From positions 124,001 through 188,000 of the forward strand of contig SVEC01000002.1 of NCBI GenBank assembly GCA_015057555.1: DNA of 64,000 bases, given 5' to 3'. The notes below the pieces were generated by a model. It had not been told where the DNA came from. It saw nothing but the letters and a program-made list of their open reading frames with translations, and did not search any database. Numbering within the stretch: position 1 is the stretch's first letter; every line of letters begins with the position of its first letter. Shown in pieces: positions 26,960 to 37,062 of the stretch. The position numbers and the translations under genes are program-made. This DNA comes from Lachnospiraceae bacterium (GTDB taxonomy: Bacteria; Bacillota; Clostridia; Lachnospirales; Lachnospiraceae).

Positions 26960-28354
26960 CTATACATCATCCTCTATAATCTCACAGATAAGCTTATTAC
27001 ATGCCGTAAGCTCACTGTCATTCTTACAATTACCAAGAACATAATCAAAATAATTCTTAATCTCCTGCTGTGTATCAAGGAAAATAGGCATAGCCGCAAG
27101 TATCTTACACATAATACTTCTAATAACAGTCATGCTCTTATCCTTGAAATATTCAACAAATTCATTGGTTAAGCTTTCCTTAAGCTGTCCTATATAATCA
27201 CTATCAGCAATCTTTGATTCCATATTAAAATCCTTCTTAAGGTCAATAAATAAACTGCTTGATACCAATTTTTCAACAGTCTTTAGAACAGAAACCACAG
27301 ACCTTAACTCCTCTGGCATATCCTCACATTTTAGAGCTACATCATCTAGTACAGTTTCAAGAATCATAACATTTTCGTAAACATTTTCCTGTGCTCCTTC
27401 AAGTGACATAAAGGCATCCATAAGCTCCTCTGCTGAATCCTCTGAAAAGGAATTAATACAGGTGTCAATAATCTTTATCGCTGCCTTATAGGATGCATTT
27501 TCATCGTTACGAGCTTTTCTCTCTGAAGTCAAAAGAATTGTATAGGTGTCATTAATAACCTCCTGGAAAAGCATATAGAAGGAAACCTGTCCAGTAATAA
27601 ATTCTGCACCCTGATTAACATCCATAGAAAGTCTATCAAAGGTACCCTCGTCAAGATTCTTGTAATCAGCTTCCTCAAGTCTGGTATATATATCATAAAG
27701 CTCAGGATACTCAGTATCAAAGCCCTCTGGCTTTACCATAAGAACCGCTGTTTTAAGCATGTCCACAAAATCATCCACTGAGCTTGTTTCTCCACCCTTA
27801 TAAATGGATAAGGTGTTGGCCACAACATCATAGAATTTATTCTTCGTCATTCTAACAGGAAGCTGTGACATTAATATCTGCAACTTACTATTTACAACAA
27901 CAGTATCATTTTCAGAAAATACATACTGAAACATCTTATTTGATAAAAGCTCAATATCCACTTCCTCTGAAGTACCTTTTATTCCTGCCTCTAGTCTATT
28001 TAAAATATACTCATAAATTTCAAAGCCATCAGTGTAAGAGGTAAGAAGCTTCATCCTATACTCTACACTATTTCTTAAAGCATCTATAATCTGTATATCC
28101 TCACGGGTAATTTCCTTACCATTCACAAGTGCTTTAGTCAAAAGTGTGGCAATAGTCTCATAGTCCTTCTTGAAATCAGTCACATAGTCTCCATCCTCAA
28201 GCATTTCTCTTATAGTATAAAAATTAAGACAAAGCTTAACTGTAGCATATAAATTATACTGACTTCCAAGTATATCAAGGTACTTTGGAACAGTAAGCTC
28301 CAAATCCTTATCTCTATTAATATCTGTCACGATTTTCTTGCATGTACTTTTCAT
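26960..28354 (-). CDS. Unrecognised 464-residue acidic helical protein
   Basis: A long, soluble, acidic, almost all-helical protein without Walker or metal-binding motifs. It shows many L..AL.-type amphipathic helices (AAMPIFLDTQQEIKNYFDYV near the C-terminus, EVIDTYTILLTSERKARND-like in the middle). No family is recognised. Start supported by TAGGAG. It lies in the ytfJ operon, between the rhomboid-like gene and the 104-residue gene. Confidence 0.6.
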   Translation of the reverse strand: MKSTCKKIVTDINRDKDLELTVPKYLDILGSQYNLYATVKLCLNFYTIREMLEDGDYVTDFKKDYETIATLLTKALVNGKEITREDIQIIDALRNSVEYRMKLLTSYTDGFEIYEYILNRLEAGIKGTSEEVDIELLSNKMFQYVFSENDTVVVNSKLQILMSQLPVRMTKNKFYDVVANTLSIYKGGETSSVDDFVDMLKTAVLMVKPEGFDTEYPELYDIYTRLEEADYKNLDEGTFDRLSMDVNQGAEFITGQVSFYMLFQEVINDTYTILLTSERKARNDENASYKAAIKIIDTCINSFSEDSAEELMDAFMSLEGAQENVYENVMILETVLDDVALKCEDMPEELRSVVSVLKTVEKLVSSSLFIDLKKDFNMESKIADSDYIGQLKESLTNEFVEYFKDKSMTVIRSIMCKILAAMPIFLDTQQEIKNYFDYVLGNCKNDSELTACNKLICEIIEDDV

Positions 28355-28373
28355 CTCAAATTATCTCCTAGTT

Positions 28374-29312
28374 TTATTTTACGTGCTTATGTGTAAACAA
28401 ATGCTCATTACAATATTCGTAATTACCATTACATCTAGAACAAAATCTAAATTCCAAATCAGGGTCATCATTTTCTGTTCTTCCGCATATAGCACATTTA
28501 TGTCTTGTTACTCCCTTTGGCAAATCCTGCTTTTCCTGAGCAACCTTCATCTGCTTTTTATATTCCTTCTGACGCTTTAAGGTATCACTTGAAACACCCT
28601 GCCAATTCCTCATTCGCCTAGATGAATAATTCTTTGAAATCAGGTAGAATAAGTAAAAATTAAATAATACAGCTATGATTATTCCTGTTAGCAAAGGCAT
28701 AGCATTATATTCTATCATCATGTAAATCATGAAAACTACATCTACGTATGCAAGCCACTTAGTCTTTACAGGGAATACAAAAAACAATAGCATGTAGGAC
28801 TCTGAATGTATTAAGGCAAATCCCAAAAACACACTCATGCTCACAAAATAAGTAGGTCCATAATTGGATAAAACAGCAAGATATTCTTTTCCATATCCTT
28901 CAGTAATCCAATAATCTGCTGCATAACGTACACCACTGGTATCATTTAAATACTCCATAGCACCCTGTATTAGCATAGCAAGAGTAATAAGGAAATAGGC
29001 ACCAAATATATATAAATTATATAAAAATGTGCCAACAGCTCTCTCTACAGAGGAACCAATGGAAAAATAAATAAAAATCATAAGAAGACTTAAAATACTT
29101 ATGGAGCCAGGTGTAGTAAACACCCAGGTAATTATCCTCCAATACTGATGGGCTCCAAATACATAGGCAACGTCAAAAACAAACAGCTCGTACACCTTAG
29201 GAGCAAACATCCAAAGCATATATCCTATAGCCCAACTTCCAACTACATACGCAGATAAATTATTGATTGCGTACTTCCCAAATTTCTTTTCAATACTGTA
29301 TAAAAAATTCAT
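28374..29312 (-). CDS. Rhomboid-like membrane protein with C-terminal zinc finger (likely inactive protease)
   Basis: A 312-residue protein with about six membrane helices and a cytoplasmic tail. The region HQYWRIITWVFTT ... SSVERAVGTFLYNLYIFGAY resembles the loop-1/helix-2 region of rhomboids, and LLFFVFPVKTKWLA resembles helix 5 of that superfamily. I do not find the catalytic GxSG serine motif or the partner His. The tail (about 265-312) holds KCAICGRTEND and FCSRCNGNYEYC, a treble-clef-like zinc site. It may be a substrate-binding pseudoprotease; this is inference. Confidence 0.65.
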   Translation of the reverse strand: MNFLYSIEKKFGKYAINNLSAYVVGSWAIGYMLWMFAPKVYELFVFDVAYVFGAHQYWRIITWVFTTPGSISILSLLMIFIYFSIGSSVERAVGTFLYNLYIFGAYFLITLAMLIQGAMEYLNDTSGVRYAADYWITEGYGKEYLAVLSNYGPTYFVSMSVFLGFALIHSESYMLLFFVFPVKTKWLAYVDVVFMIYMMIEYNAMPLLTGIIIAVLFNFYLFYLISKNYSSRRMRNWQGVSSDTLKRQKEYKKQMKVAQEKQDLPKGVTRHKCAICGRTENDDPDLEFRFCSRCNGNYEYCNEHLFTHKHVK

Positions 29313-29337
29313 ATTCTCATTCCTTTTTTAATATTTG

Positions 29338-29364
29338 TGGGGAACAGCTTTTACCCTGTCCCCA
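29338..29364 (-). other. GC-rich hairpin downstream of the LysM gene
   Basis: TGGGGACAG pairs with CTGTTCCCCA with one bulged base and an eight-base loop. On the minus strand the following sequence is A-rich rather than T-rich and includes the rhomboid-like gene's ribosome binding site. It could be an attenuator or a processing site rather than a terminator. Confidence 0.4.
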
Positions 29365-29421
29365 CCAAGCACACATTTAAATTATTATATAATAATTATA
29401 ATTAAAAAACAACTAAAAATA

Positions 29422-29766
29422 CTAATCTCTATCATACATAGGAGGTATCCTAATCAAGGTTCCCTCAGGCACCTTTAAATCATACAATTCCCTATTATAT
29501 TTCATCAATTCGTCAACATCAGTACGAAGGCTTCTTATAATACTACCTATAGTGTCACCCTCTCTAGTAGTATAATATCTACGCTCTTCCTCATGATAAA
29601 TTTCTGTAGGTATACAAATCTCATCACCTACCTGAAGATTGTAAACATTCACATAAGGATTTTCCTTCATAATATCTATTAGTCTAACACCATACATTTT
29701 AGATAATCTGTAAAGAGTATCCCCTTTTATAACTCGATGTATAACACCCTTACACTGTCTTTCCAT
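29422..29766 (-). CDS. Double LysM domain protein
   Basis: A 114-residue protein made of two LysM modules (IHRVIKGDTLYRLSKMYGV with QVGDEICIP, and YTTREGDTIGSIIRSLRTD with EGTLIRIP). LysM binds peptidoglycan or chitin-type glycans. No signal peptide or membrane segment is visible, which is unusual for a wall-binding protein; it may act inside the cell (as in spore-coat-type LysM proteins) or be exported by a non-classical path. Start support is weak (AGG only). Confidence 0.85.
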   Translation of the reverse strand: MERQCKGVIHRVIKGDTLYRLSKMYGVRLIDIMKENPYVNVYNLQVGDEICIPTEIYHEEERRYYTTREGDTIGSIIRSLRTDVDELMKYNRELYDLKVPEGTLIRIPPMYDRD

Positions 29767-29817
29767 AAGCTTATTAAACCTTTTTTGATTATTATATGCA
29801 AAACCATTACCAAAAGT

Positions 29818-29841
29818 TGTTAAAAGTTATCATTTTTAACA
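29818..29841. promoter_or_regulatory. Inverted repeat in the divergent promoter region
   Basis: TGTTAAAA and its exact complement TTTTAACA are separated by eight bases just before the -35 of the activase promoter. The spacing does not fit the four-base gap of a Rex box. It could be an operator for an unknown regulator. Confidence 0.3.
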
Positions 29842-29842
29842 G

Positions 29843-29871
29843 TTGTATTTTAAAAAATGTTACTATATAAT
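29843..29871 (+). promoter_or_regulatory. Promoter of the large activase gene
   Basis: TTGTAT, 17 bases of spacer and a perfect TATAAT lie about 120 bases before the gene start. The -10 is strong; the -35 is weak. Confidence 0.5.
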
Positions 29872-29993
29872 GTTCTTTGTCTTAAAATGCTTTTAAATAT
29901 GTAGAAATAGACACAAGTAAAGTTTTTAATTAGCTAATAAGGGTTCATTCCCATATTTATATTTAAGGAGGATGGCTTAAGGCCATAAAACGT

Positions 29994-32900
29994 ATGAAAC
30001 GATTAGGAATTGACATTGGTTCAACAACAGTTAAGATTGCTGTTATTGACGAGAAAACCAACATTTTGTTCTCAGAGTACAAAAGACACTTTGCAAACAT
30101 TAAGGAAACCTTAAAGGAGCTAGTAGATAATGCTTCTGCAAAGCTTGGCAATGTTGAGGTTGCTCCTACTATCACCGGTTCTGGCGGTCTTGCCTTAGCT
30201 CAGGTTATTGGTATACCATTTGAGCAGGAGGTTGTATGTGTTTCTGAAGCACTTACAGATTATGCTCCACAGACCGACGTAGCTATTGAGCTTGGTGGTG
30301 AGGATGCTAAGATTATCTACTTCACAAACGGTGTTGAGCAGAGAATGAATGGTGTATGCGCCGGTGGTACCGGTTCATTTATAGACCAGATGGCTTCTCT
30401 TCTTCAGACAGATGCAACAGGACTTAATGAATATGCAAAAAATTATGACACTATATATCCTATAGCTGCCAGATGTGGTGTTTTCGCTAAGACAGATATT
30501 CAGCCACTTATTAATGAGGGTGCAACTAAGGCAAACCTTGCTGCCTCTATATTCCAGGCAGTGGTAAACCAGACTATTTCTGGTCTTGCCTGCGGTAAAC
30601 CAATCAAGGGTAACGTTGCATTCTTAGGCGGTCCTCTCCACTTCCTTGATCAGCTTAAGGAAGCATTTATTAGAACTCTTAATCTTACTGACGAGCATAT
30701 TATTGCGCCAGGTCATTCACACCTTTTTGCTGCAGTGGGTGCTGCTCTTCAGGCTAAAGAGGAGGTTACATACGATTTAGATACAATCAGTGGTAAGCTT
30801 ACTGATGACCTTCAGATATCTGTAGAGGTTGACAGACTTCCTGCTCTCTTCGAGAATCAGGAGGCATATGATAAATTTATCGAGAAGCAGTCTAAGTATA
30901 AGGTTATGAGAAAGGACCTTGCATCATATAAGGGAAATGCATATCTTGGTGTTGACGCTGGTTCAACTACTACTAAGGTTGCCCTTGTAGCTGATGACGG
31001 TTCCCTTCTATACGATTTTTATAGTTCAAATAACGGTAGCCCACTTAAGACTACACTTCGTGCATTAAAGGAGATTTACTCTATCCTTCCTGCTGATGTT
31101 AAGATTGTGTCGGGCTGTTCTACAGGCTATGGCGAGGCCCTTATTAAGTCTGCCCTTATGCTTGAGCATGGTGAGGTTGAGACTATCGCCCACTACACTG
31201 CTGCTGCATTCTTCAATCCTGATGTAGACTGTATCCTTGATATCGGTGGTCAGGATATGAAGTGTATTAAAATTAAAAACGAGGTTGTTGATAATGTAAT
31301 GCTTAACGAGGCTTGTTCTTCAGGCTGTGGTTCATTTATTGAGACCTTTGCTAAATCTCTTAATTATGATGTTAAGGACTTCGCTAAGGTAGCTTTATTT
31401 GCAGAAAGTCCTATTGATTTAGGTTCTAGATGTACAGTATTTATGAACTCTAAGGTTAAGCAGGCTCAGAAGGAGGGTGCATCTGTAGCAGATATCTCTG
31501 CAGGTCTTGCATACTCTGTTATTAAGAATGCCTTACTTAAGGTTATCAAGCTTACTGATCCTAAGCAGCTAGGAGAAAATATAGTTGTTCAAGGTGGAAC
31601 CTTCTACAACGACGCAGTACTTAGAAGCTTTGAGCTTATCTCTGGACGTGAGGCTATAAGACCTGATATCGCAGGTATTATGGGTGCATTTGGTGCTGCC
31701 TTAATAGCTAGAGACAGATACGAAGAAGGTTCAGAGTCTACTATGCTTGACAAGGAACAGATTGAGAATCTTACCTATGAGACAAGAATGGCTAGATGTA
31801 AGGGCTGTACAAACAGCTGTCTTCTTACCATCAACAAGTTTTCAGGTGGTAGACAGTTTATATCCGGTAATAGATGTGAAAAGGGAATCGGACTTAAGAA
31901 GAATATGAACAATGTTCCTAACCTTTTCGAGTGGAAATTCAACAGATTATTCGACTATGAACCACTTCCTGAAGCTGAAGCTGCTCGTGGTGTTATAGGT
32001 ATTCCTAGAGTTCTTAATATGTACGAGAACTACCCATTCTGGTTTACATTCCTTACAAAGCTTAAGTATAGAGTAATCGTATCACCTAAGTCTTCTAGGG
32101 ACATTTACACCCTTGGTATAGAGTCTATTCCAAGTGAGTCAGAGTGCTACCCTGCTAAGATATCTCACGGTCACGTTATGTGGTTACTTAAGGAAGGCAT
32201 TACAAACATCTTCTACCCTTGTATACCATACGAGAGAGATGAAACACCGGATGCCAACAACCACTACAACTGTCCTATCGTTACCTCTTATGCAGAAAAC
32301 ATTAAGAACAATATGGAAGAAATCTGCGCCGCAGATATAACATATATCAGACCTTTCCTTGCCCTTGATAACAAGGAAGCACTTAAGGAAAGATTATTTA
32401 GAGAGTTTAAGAAATACACTGATGTTACTGAGGCTGAAATTAGCGAAGCTGTAGAAGTTGCTTATGCAGAAGACGACAAGCTTAAAGCTGAGATTACTGC
32501 TAAGGGTGACGAAACTATAAAGTATCTCGAGGAAAATGATAAGCTAGGTATAGTCCTTGCAGGACGTCCATACCACTTAGACCCTGAAATTAACCACGGT
32601 CTTCCTGAGCTTATTAATTCATTTGATATAGCTGTACTTACAGAGGACTCAGTAGCCCACCTGGGAAATGTAGAGAGACCTCTTATCGTATCAGACCAGT
32701 GGATGTACCACTCTCGTCTCTACAAGGCTGCTAATTACGTTAAGAAGAGCAGAAACCTTGAGCTTATACAGCTTAATTCTTTCGGATGTGGTCTTGATGC
32801 GGTAACAACTGACTGTGTTAACGATATTCTTACAAACTCAGGTAAGATTTACACAGTACTTAAGATTGATGAGGTAAGTAACCTTGGTGCAGCACGTATC

Positions 32901-34217
32901 AGAATCCGTTCACTTATAAGTGCGGTAAATGTACGTCGTAAGCAGAACTTTGTACCTTGTCCTGCATCAAGCGCAATTAATAGAGTTGAATTCACTGAGG
33001 ATATGATGTCTGACTACACTGTATTAGTACCACAGATGTCCCCTATCCACTTCAACATCCTTGAGCCAGCTATGACTCATATGGGAATCAATGTTAAAAT
33101 GCTTCCAGACGCTACGAAGGAGGTTGTAGATACTGGCCTTAAGTATGTTAATAACGACGCATGCTACCCTTCTATCATCGTTGTTGGACAGATTATGCAC
33201 GCTATTAATTCAGGTAAGTATGATGTAAATAAAATGGCTGTTATTATGACTCAGACTGGTGGTGGCTGTAGAGCTACTAACTACGTTGGTTTCATAAGAA
33301 GAGCACTTTCTAAGGCTGGCTATGGACAGATACCTGTTATTGCTTTAAGTGTTCAAGGATTTGAGAAAAATTCCGGATTTAAATTTAATCTTAAGACCAT
33401 AAAGTGTGCTATGCAGGCACTTATTTACGGAGACCTCTTTATGAGAGTTCTATACAAGACCAGACCATATGAGGCTGTTCCAGGTTCAGCTAACAAGCTT
33501 CACAAAAAATGGGAGCACCGTTGTAAAAAGAGTATGCTTGAGGGTGGAAAGCACTTTAAGCAGATTGTAAATGGAATCGTTAGAGATTTCGATAATCTTC
33601 CACTCGTAGAGGGAGTTAAAAAGCCAAGAGTTGGTATCGTAGGAGAGATTCTTGTTAAATTCCTCCCTTCTGCTAACAATCACTTAGTAGAGCTTCTCGA
33701 ATCAGAAGGTGCTGAGGCTGTTATGCCAGACTTACTTGATTTCTTTATGTACAGCTTCTATAACAATAACTACAAGCACGAGTTCTTAGGTCGTTCTAAG
33801 AAGGTTGCTAGAAATGCAAATATAGGTATCTGGGCTTTAGAGCAGCTTAGAAAGCCTATGGTGGATGCACTTAAGAAGAGTAAGCGTTTTGAACCACCTG
33901 TACACATAAGGCACATTGCTGAATATGCAAAGCCTATCGTTTCCATAGGAAATCAGACTGGTGAGGGTTGGTTCTTGACAGGTGAGATGATTGAGCTTAT
34001 TAAGAGTGGCGCTGGAAACATCGTATGTTGTCAGCCATTTGCATGCCTCCCTAACCACATTATCGGTAAGGGTGTTATAAAGGAGCTTAGAAAGGTTTAC
34101 CCAGAGTCAAACATCGTAGCTATCGACTACGATCCAGGTGCTTCTGAGGTTAATCAGGTTAATAGAATTAAGCTTATGCTGGCTACGGCTAGGAAGAGAC
34201 TTAATGAGCAAGAATAA
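29994..34217 (+). CDS. Acyl-CoA dehydratase activase-related protein (tandem BadF-type ATPase)
   Basis: A 1407-residue cytoplasmic protein with two ASKHA ATPase modules of the BadF/HgdC type. The first (about 1-260) has [12 protein letters not shown] and cluster cysteine Cys122 in [11 protein letters not shown]; the second (about 317-580) has [10 protein letters not shown] and [13 protein letters not shown] Cys cluster (about 599-630, KGCTNSC) is followed by a DUF2229/HgdB-like C-terminal part. Known relatives use ATP to pass an electron to [4Fe-4S] 2-hydroxyacyl-CoA dehydratases; no dehydratase is adjacent. Codon use favours CTT, GGT and AGA, suggesting high expression. The AAGGAGG site is 24 bases from the ATG, with a small hairpin between them. 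Confidence 0.88.
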   Translation: MKRLGIDIGSTTVKIAVIDEKTNILFSEYKRHFANIKETLKELVDNASAKLGNVEVAPTITGSGGLALAQVIGIPFEQEVVCVSEALTDYAPQTDVAIELGGEDAKIIYFTNGVEQRMNGVCAGGTGSFIDQMASLLQTDATGLNEYAKNYDTIYPIAARCGVFAKTDIQPLINEGATKANLAASIFQAVVNQTISGLACGKPIKGNVAFLGGPLHFLDQLKEAFIRTLNLTDEHIIAPGHSHLFAAVGAALQAKEEVTYDLDTISGKLTDDLQISVEVDRLPALFENQEAYDKFIEKQSKYKVMRKDLASYKGNAYLGVDAGSTTTKVALVADDGSLLYDFYSSNNGSPLKTTLRALKEIYSILPADVKIVSGCSTGYGEALIKSALMLEHGEVETIAHYTAAAFFNPDVDCILDIGGQDMKCIKIKNEVVDNVMLNEACSSGCGSFIETFAKSLNYDVKDFAKVALFAESPIDLGSRCTVFMNSKVKQAQKEGASVADISAGLAYSVIKNALLKVIKLTDPKQLGENIVVQGGTFYNDAVLRSFELISGREAIRPDIAGIMGAFGAALIARDRYEEGSESTMLDKEQIENLTYETRMARCKGCTNSCLLTINKFSGGRQFISGNRCEKGIGLKKNMNNVPNLFEWKFNRLFDYEPLPEAEAARGVIGIPRVLNMYENYPFWFTFLTKLKYRVIVSPKSSRDIYTLGIESIPSESECYPAKISHGHVMWLLKEGITNIFYPCIPYERDETPDANNHYNCPIVTSYAENIKNNMEEICAADITYIRPFLALDNKEALKERLFREFKKYTDVTEAEISEAVEVAYAEDDKLKAEITAKGDETIKYLEENDKLGIVLAGRPYHLDPEINHGLPELINSFDIAVLTEDSVAHLGNVERPLIVSDQWMYHSRLYKAANYVKKSRNLELIQLNSFGCGLDAVTTDCVNDILTNSGKIYTVLKIDEVSNLGAARIRIRSLISAVNVRRKQNFVPCPASSAINRVEFTEDMMSDYTVLVPQMSPIHFNILEPAMTHMGINVKMLPDATKEVVDTGLKYVNNDACYPSIIVVGQIMHAINSGKYDVNKMAVIMTQTGGGCRATNYVGFIRRALSKAGYGQIPVIALSVQGFEKNSGFKFNLKTIKCAMQALIYGDLFMRVLYKTRPYEAVPGSANKLHKKWEHRCKKSMLEGGKHFKQIVNGIVRDFDNLPLVEGVKKPRVGIVGEILVKFLPSANNHLVELLESEGAEAVMPDLLDFFMYSFYNNNYKHEFLGRSKKVARNANIGIWALEQLRKPMVDALKKSKRFEPPVHIRHIAEYAKPIVSIGNQTGEGWFLTGEMIELIKSGAGNIVCCQPFACLPNHIIGKGVIKELRKVYPESNIVAIDYDPGASEVNQVNRIKLMLATARKRLNEQE

Positions 34218-34223
34218 AGAAAC

Positions 34224-34250
34224 AAGGATGTGCACAAAATGCACATCCTT
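34224..34250. terminator. Bidirectional terminator between activase and EamA genes
   Basis: An 11-base perfect stem (AAGGATGTGCA with its complement, loop CAAAA) is followed by ATTTCTTTTA on the plus strand and by TTGTTTCTTT on the minus strand. It can stop both converging genes. Confidence 0.85.
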
Positions 34251-34257
34251 ATTTCTT

Positions 34258-35193
34258 TTATTCCTTCACCCTATTTACCATAAAAATTCCACCACATACA
34301 AGCCCTAGTGCTACAAGTAATCTCCATCCAAAGCTTGAACTCTCATCTAATATAATATAAGACAACAGAACCGTAAATATAGGATTCATAAATGAATAAA
34401 CTGCTACCTTTCCTATAGGATTGTGCTTTAGCAATACACTCCATAGAGAATATGCCACCGATGATATAAGCGCCAGATAAACCAAAAGTATAACCGACTT
34501 CACACACCAGCCACTAAGCTGTCCGCCCATAAAAAACCCACATATGGTCATTATTATTCCACCGAATACAAACTGATAACCACTTAAAACTACTGATTCT
34601 TCCTTCTGAGAATATTTCTTAACCAACGCTGATGACAACGCATATGCTATAGCAGCCAAAAGAATTGCACCTTCTCCCTTTAACGTAAAATCACCAGTCA
34701 TTCCACTTGGATCGTAATTTATTATTACGACTCCTGCAAAACCTAAAATACACCCCAGAACCTTCTTCATAGTAAGCTTCTCATATCTAAACACCAGGCA
34801 TGCTATCAATATAGCTATAAAGGTCTGCGTGCCATTGATAATAGCTGTTTTAACACCGGTAGTATATGCAACACCCATATAGAAGAATATGTACTGAAAT
34901 ACCGTTTGAATCATACCCAGCTTACATATCATCCCCCATGAGCTTTTCTTAGGTATAAGATGCTTTCTAGCTATTAAACTTACGAACAATACTGTCAATA
35001 CACCTGCCAAGGTAAATCTAACACCTGCAAATAATATTCTTGAAGCCAAATCATTTGCCCCTATACCAAACCACTCATAGCCGATCTTAATAGAAGGTGT
35101 AGCACTTCCCCAGAGTAAACAGCAAAGGCAGGCAATAAGTCCTATACCAAGTGATGTTGTTATAAACTTTGGTTTTTCTTCTCGTCTATCCAT
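34258..35193 (-). CDS. EamA/DMT family transporter
   Basis: A 311-residue membrane protein with ten probable helices in two EamA repeats. Recognisable parts are GVRFTLAGVLTVLF, the first-repeat end GFAGVVIINYDP, and NPIFTVLLSYIILDESSS. Such carriers export or import small metabolites; the substrate cannot be told. Start placed at the ATG at 35193 with AAGGAA before it; the longer frame adds 14 unsupported residues. Confidence 0.85.
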   Translation of the reverse strand: MDRREEKPKFITTSLGIGLIACLCCLLWGSATPSIKIGYEWFGIGANDLASRILFAGVRFTLAGVLTVLFVSLIARKHLIPKKSSWGMICKLGMIQTVFQYIFFYMGVAYTTGVKTAIINGTQTFIAILIACLVFRYEKLTMKKVLGCILGFAGVVIINYDPSGMTGDFTLKGEGAILLAAIAYALSSALVKKYSQKEESVVLSGYQFVFGGIIMTICGFFMGGQLSGWCVKSVILLVYLALISSVAYSLWSVLLKHNPIGKVAVYSFMNPIFTVLLSYIILDESSSFGWRLLVALGLVCGGIFMVNRVKE

Positions 35194-35282
35194 AATCCAA
35201 TTTCCTTCAAATTCAACTAATAAACTAAATGTCATTATATATTATAATCTCTACATTTTCCATACATTAACACAAAGAAATA

Positions 35283-35310
35283 AGACCCTGACGCTTACCC
35301 ATCAGAGTCC
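35283..35310 (-). terminator. Terminator of the htrA gene
   Basis: AGGACTCTGA pairs with TCAGGGTCTT (one G-U) around a ten-base loop, followed on the minus strand by ATTTCTTTGTG. It lies about 45 bases after the htrA stop. Confidence 0.7.
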
Positions 35311-35355
35311 TATCACTTGATATGTTAAATCATAAAGACAATTGAATCTAATTAT

Positions 35356-36900
35356 CTATTCAGTTCTTTTACCAAGAGTTACTGTAACAGTTTTCTCCTT
35401 GTACTCATCATCAACCGGATAAAGCACAACCACATCCACTGTCTCACCAGCCCTGTAATACTCCAATGTACTTACCAATCCATCTGCAGAGCTTACTGAC
35501 TGTCCATCAAACTTGGTAATAATATAATTCTTCTTAATTCCAGCTCTCTTAGCTGCTGAACCATCCTGAACCTCTGTTACTAAAGCACCTACTGGAAGTC
35601 CATACATCATAGATGCATCCTCTGATATAGTCTGACAGCCTATACCAAGATATCCTCTATCCTCCTCAGCCACCTTTTCTCTAGTTTCTCTACTCATCAG
35701 TGTATCAATAATACTTTCCACCTCGGATATAGGAATTGCATAGCCCATACCCTCTACATCATAGGAAGCCAGCTTAGAAGAATTGATGCCTACAACCTCA
35801 CCCTTCATATTAAGGAGAGCGCCACCACTGTTACCAGGGTTTATGGCTGCATCAGTCTGAATAAGTGGTGTAGCGTTAGTTTCATTGGTTCTATTCTTTG
35901 CACTTACAATACCTGTAGTTACTGACTGTCCGTAGCCAAGAGCATTACCTATGGCCACAACCTGCTCACCAACCTTTAACTCATCTGAACTTCCTATGGT
36001 TGCAATTCTAATCTGAGACATAGTCTCATCTGAAATATCCTCTAAATCAACTACTATAATTGCAAGGTCTGAATCACTGTCTGTTCCCTTAACCTTTGCC
36101 TCGTATACCTGCTCATCTATAAATGCAACTGACACAGTATCAGCATCTGCAACTACGTGATTATTTGTTACTATAAGAAGCTCCTTATCATTCTCACCGA
36201 TAATAATACCTGAGCCAGAGCCCTCTGATTCATATTCATAGGTTTGTCCAAAGAAGCCTGCATTGTATTCTGTAACTGACTTTATAGTTATAGAGACTAC
36301 TGAAGGCATAACATTTGAAGCTATATCAGACACATCTAAGCTCATAGAATCTGTAACTCCATCAGCCATTACAGCCGTACCTGGAATCTCATAATCCGAG
36401 CCTATGCTTAAGGCCTCCTGAGTAGAGTCCTTCTCCACATCCTCAGATACGTCTTCTCTATCCTCTGCCTCATACTTATCATCATCAAAGTATTCATCTA
36501 CCATATGAAACGCTCCACCTGCCACAGCTCCAAAAATTAATCCACAGCCTATTAACAAGGCGCCTTTTTTCAATACCTTTCCTACCTTACCAGGCTTCTT
36601 ATGTTTTTTAGTTTTTTTAACAGGCTCACTGCTATCATTATCCACAACAGAATCCTCATATGAATTCATATAAGAATTATTAAAGCTATCAGCATAATTA
36701 TACTGCTCATATCCATTATAAGCCTCCTTAGGTTGACTATATGCCTCTTGATTTTGAGTGTATGCTTCCTGACTATGAGCATAAGCCCCCTTCGCCATCA
36801 TATTCATATATTCGCTAGTAGACATATTCGCAAATTTTAGCTCATCAGTATTTTCCTCATATTGATTGTTATTTTGAAATTCATATCTATTATCATTCAT
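35356..36900 (-). CDS. htrA: HtrA/DegP-family trypsin-like serine protease with PDZ domain
   Basis: A membrane-anchored quality-control protease. The 514-residue protein has a cytoplasmic Tyr/Gln/Asn-rich N-terminus with EAYTQNQEAYSQPKEAY repeats, one transmembrane helix (about 106-125), the catalytic triad in TNNHVVADA, DSDLAIIVVD and NPGNSGGALL, and a C-terminal PDZ domain (about 415-505). The acidic stretch after the helix is usual for surface HtrA. GGAGG precedes the start. Confidence 0.95.
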   Translation of the reverse strand: MNDNRYEFQNNNQYEENTDELKFANMSTSEYMNMMAKGAYAHSQEAYTQNQEAYSQPKEAYNGYEQYNYADSFNNSYMNSYEDSVVDNDSSEPVKKTKKHKKPGKVGKVLKKGALLIGCGLIFGAVAGGAFHMVDEYFDDDKYEAEDREDVSEDVEKDSTQEALSIGSDYEIPGTAVMADGVTDSMSLDVSDIASNVMPSVVSITIKSVTEYNAGFFGQTYEYESEGSGSGIIIGENDKELLIVTNNHVVADADTVSVAFIDEQVYEAKVKGTDSDSDLAIIVVDLEDISDETMSQIRIATIGSSDELKVGEQVVAIGNALGYGQSVTTGIVSAKNRTNETNATPLIQTDAAINPGNSGGALLNMKGEVVGINSSKLASYDVEGMGYAIPISEVESIIDTLMSRETREKVAEEDRGYLGIGCQTISEDASMMYGLPVGALVTEVQDGSAAKRAGIKKNYIITKFDGQSVSSADGLVSTLEYYRAGETVDVVVLYPVDDEYKEKTVTVTLGKRTE

Positions 36901-37025
36901 AATATATCAGTCCTCCATATAAATGTATTATAGGTTATTTGCTATGACTTAATACTATACTGTCTTTATGTTCTAAATTTGTTTAATTTGTAAAAAATGT
37001 GTGAACTGAAAAATCATTTTAACAA

Positions 37026-37051
37026 AGGGCTCACCATATCTGGCGAACCCT
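37026..37051 (-). terminator. Terminator of the zinc-uptake operon
   Basis: AGGGTTCGCC pairs with GGTGAGCCCT (two G-U pairs) around ATATCT-type loop bases, followed on the minus strand by TTTGTTAAAATG. It lies 12 bases after the znuA stop. Confidence 0.75.
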
Positions 37052-37062
37052 TAATACATTAT

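Noticed and set aside
29818-29841. Rex-binding site
   Set aside because: Half sites resemble TTGTTAA but the gap is eight to twelve bases rather than four.
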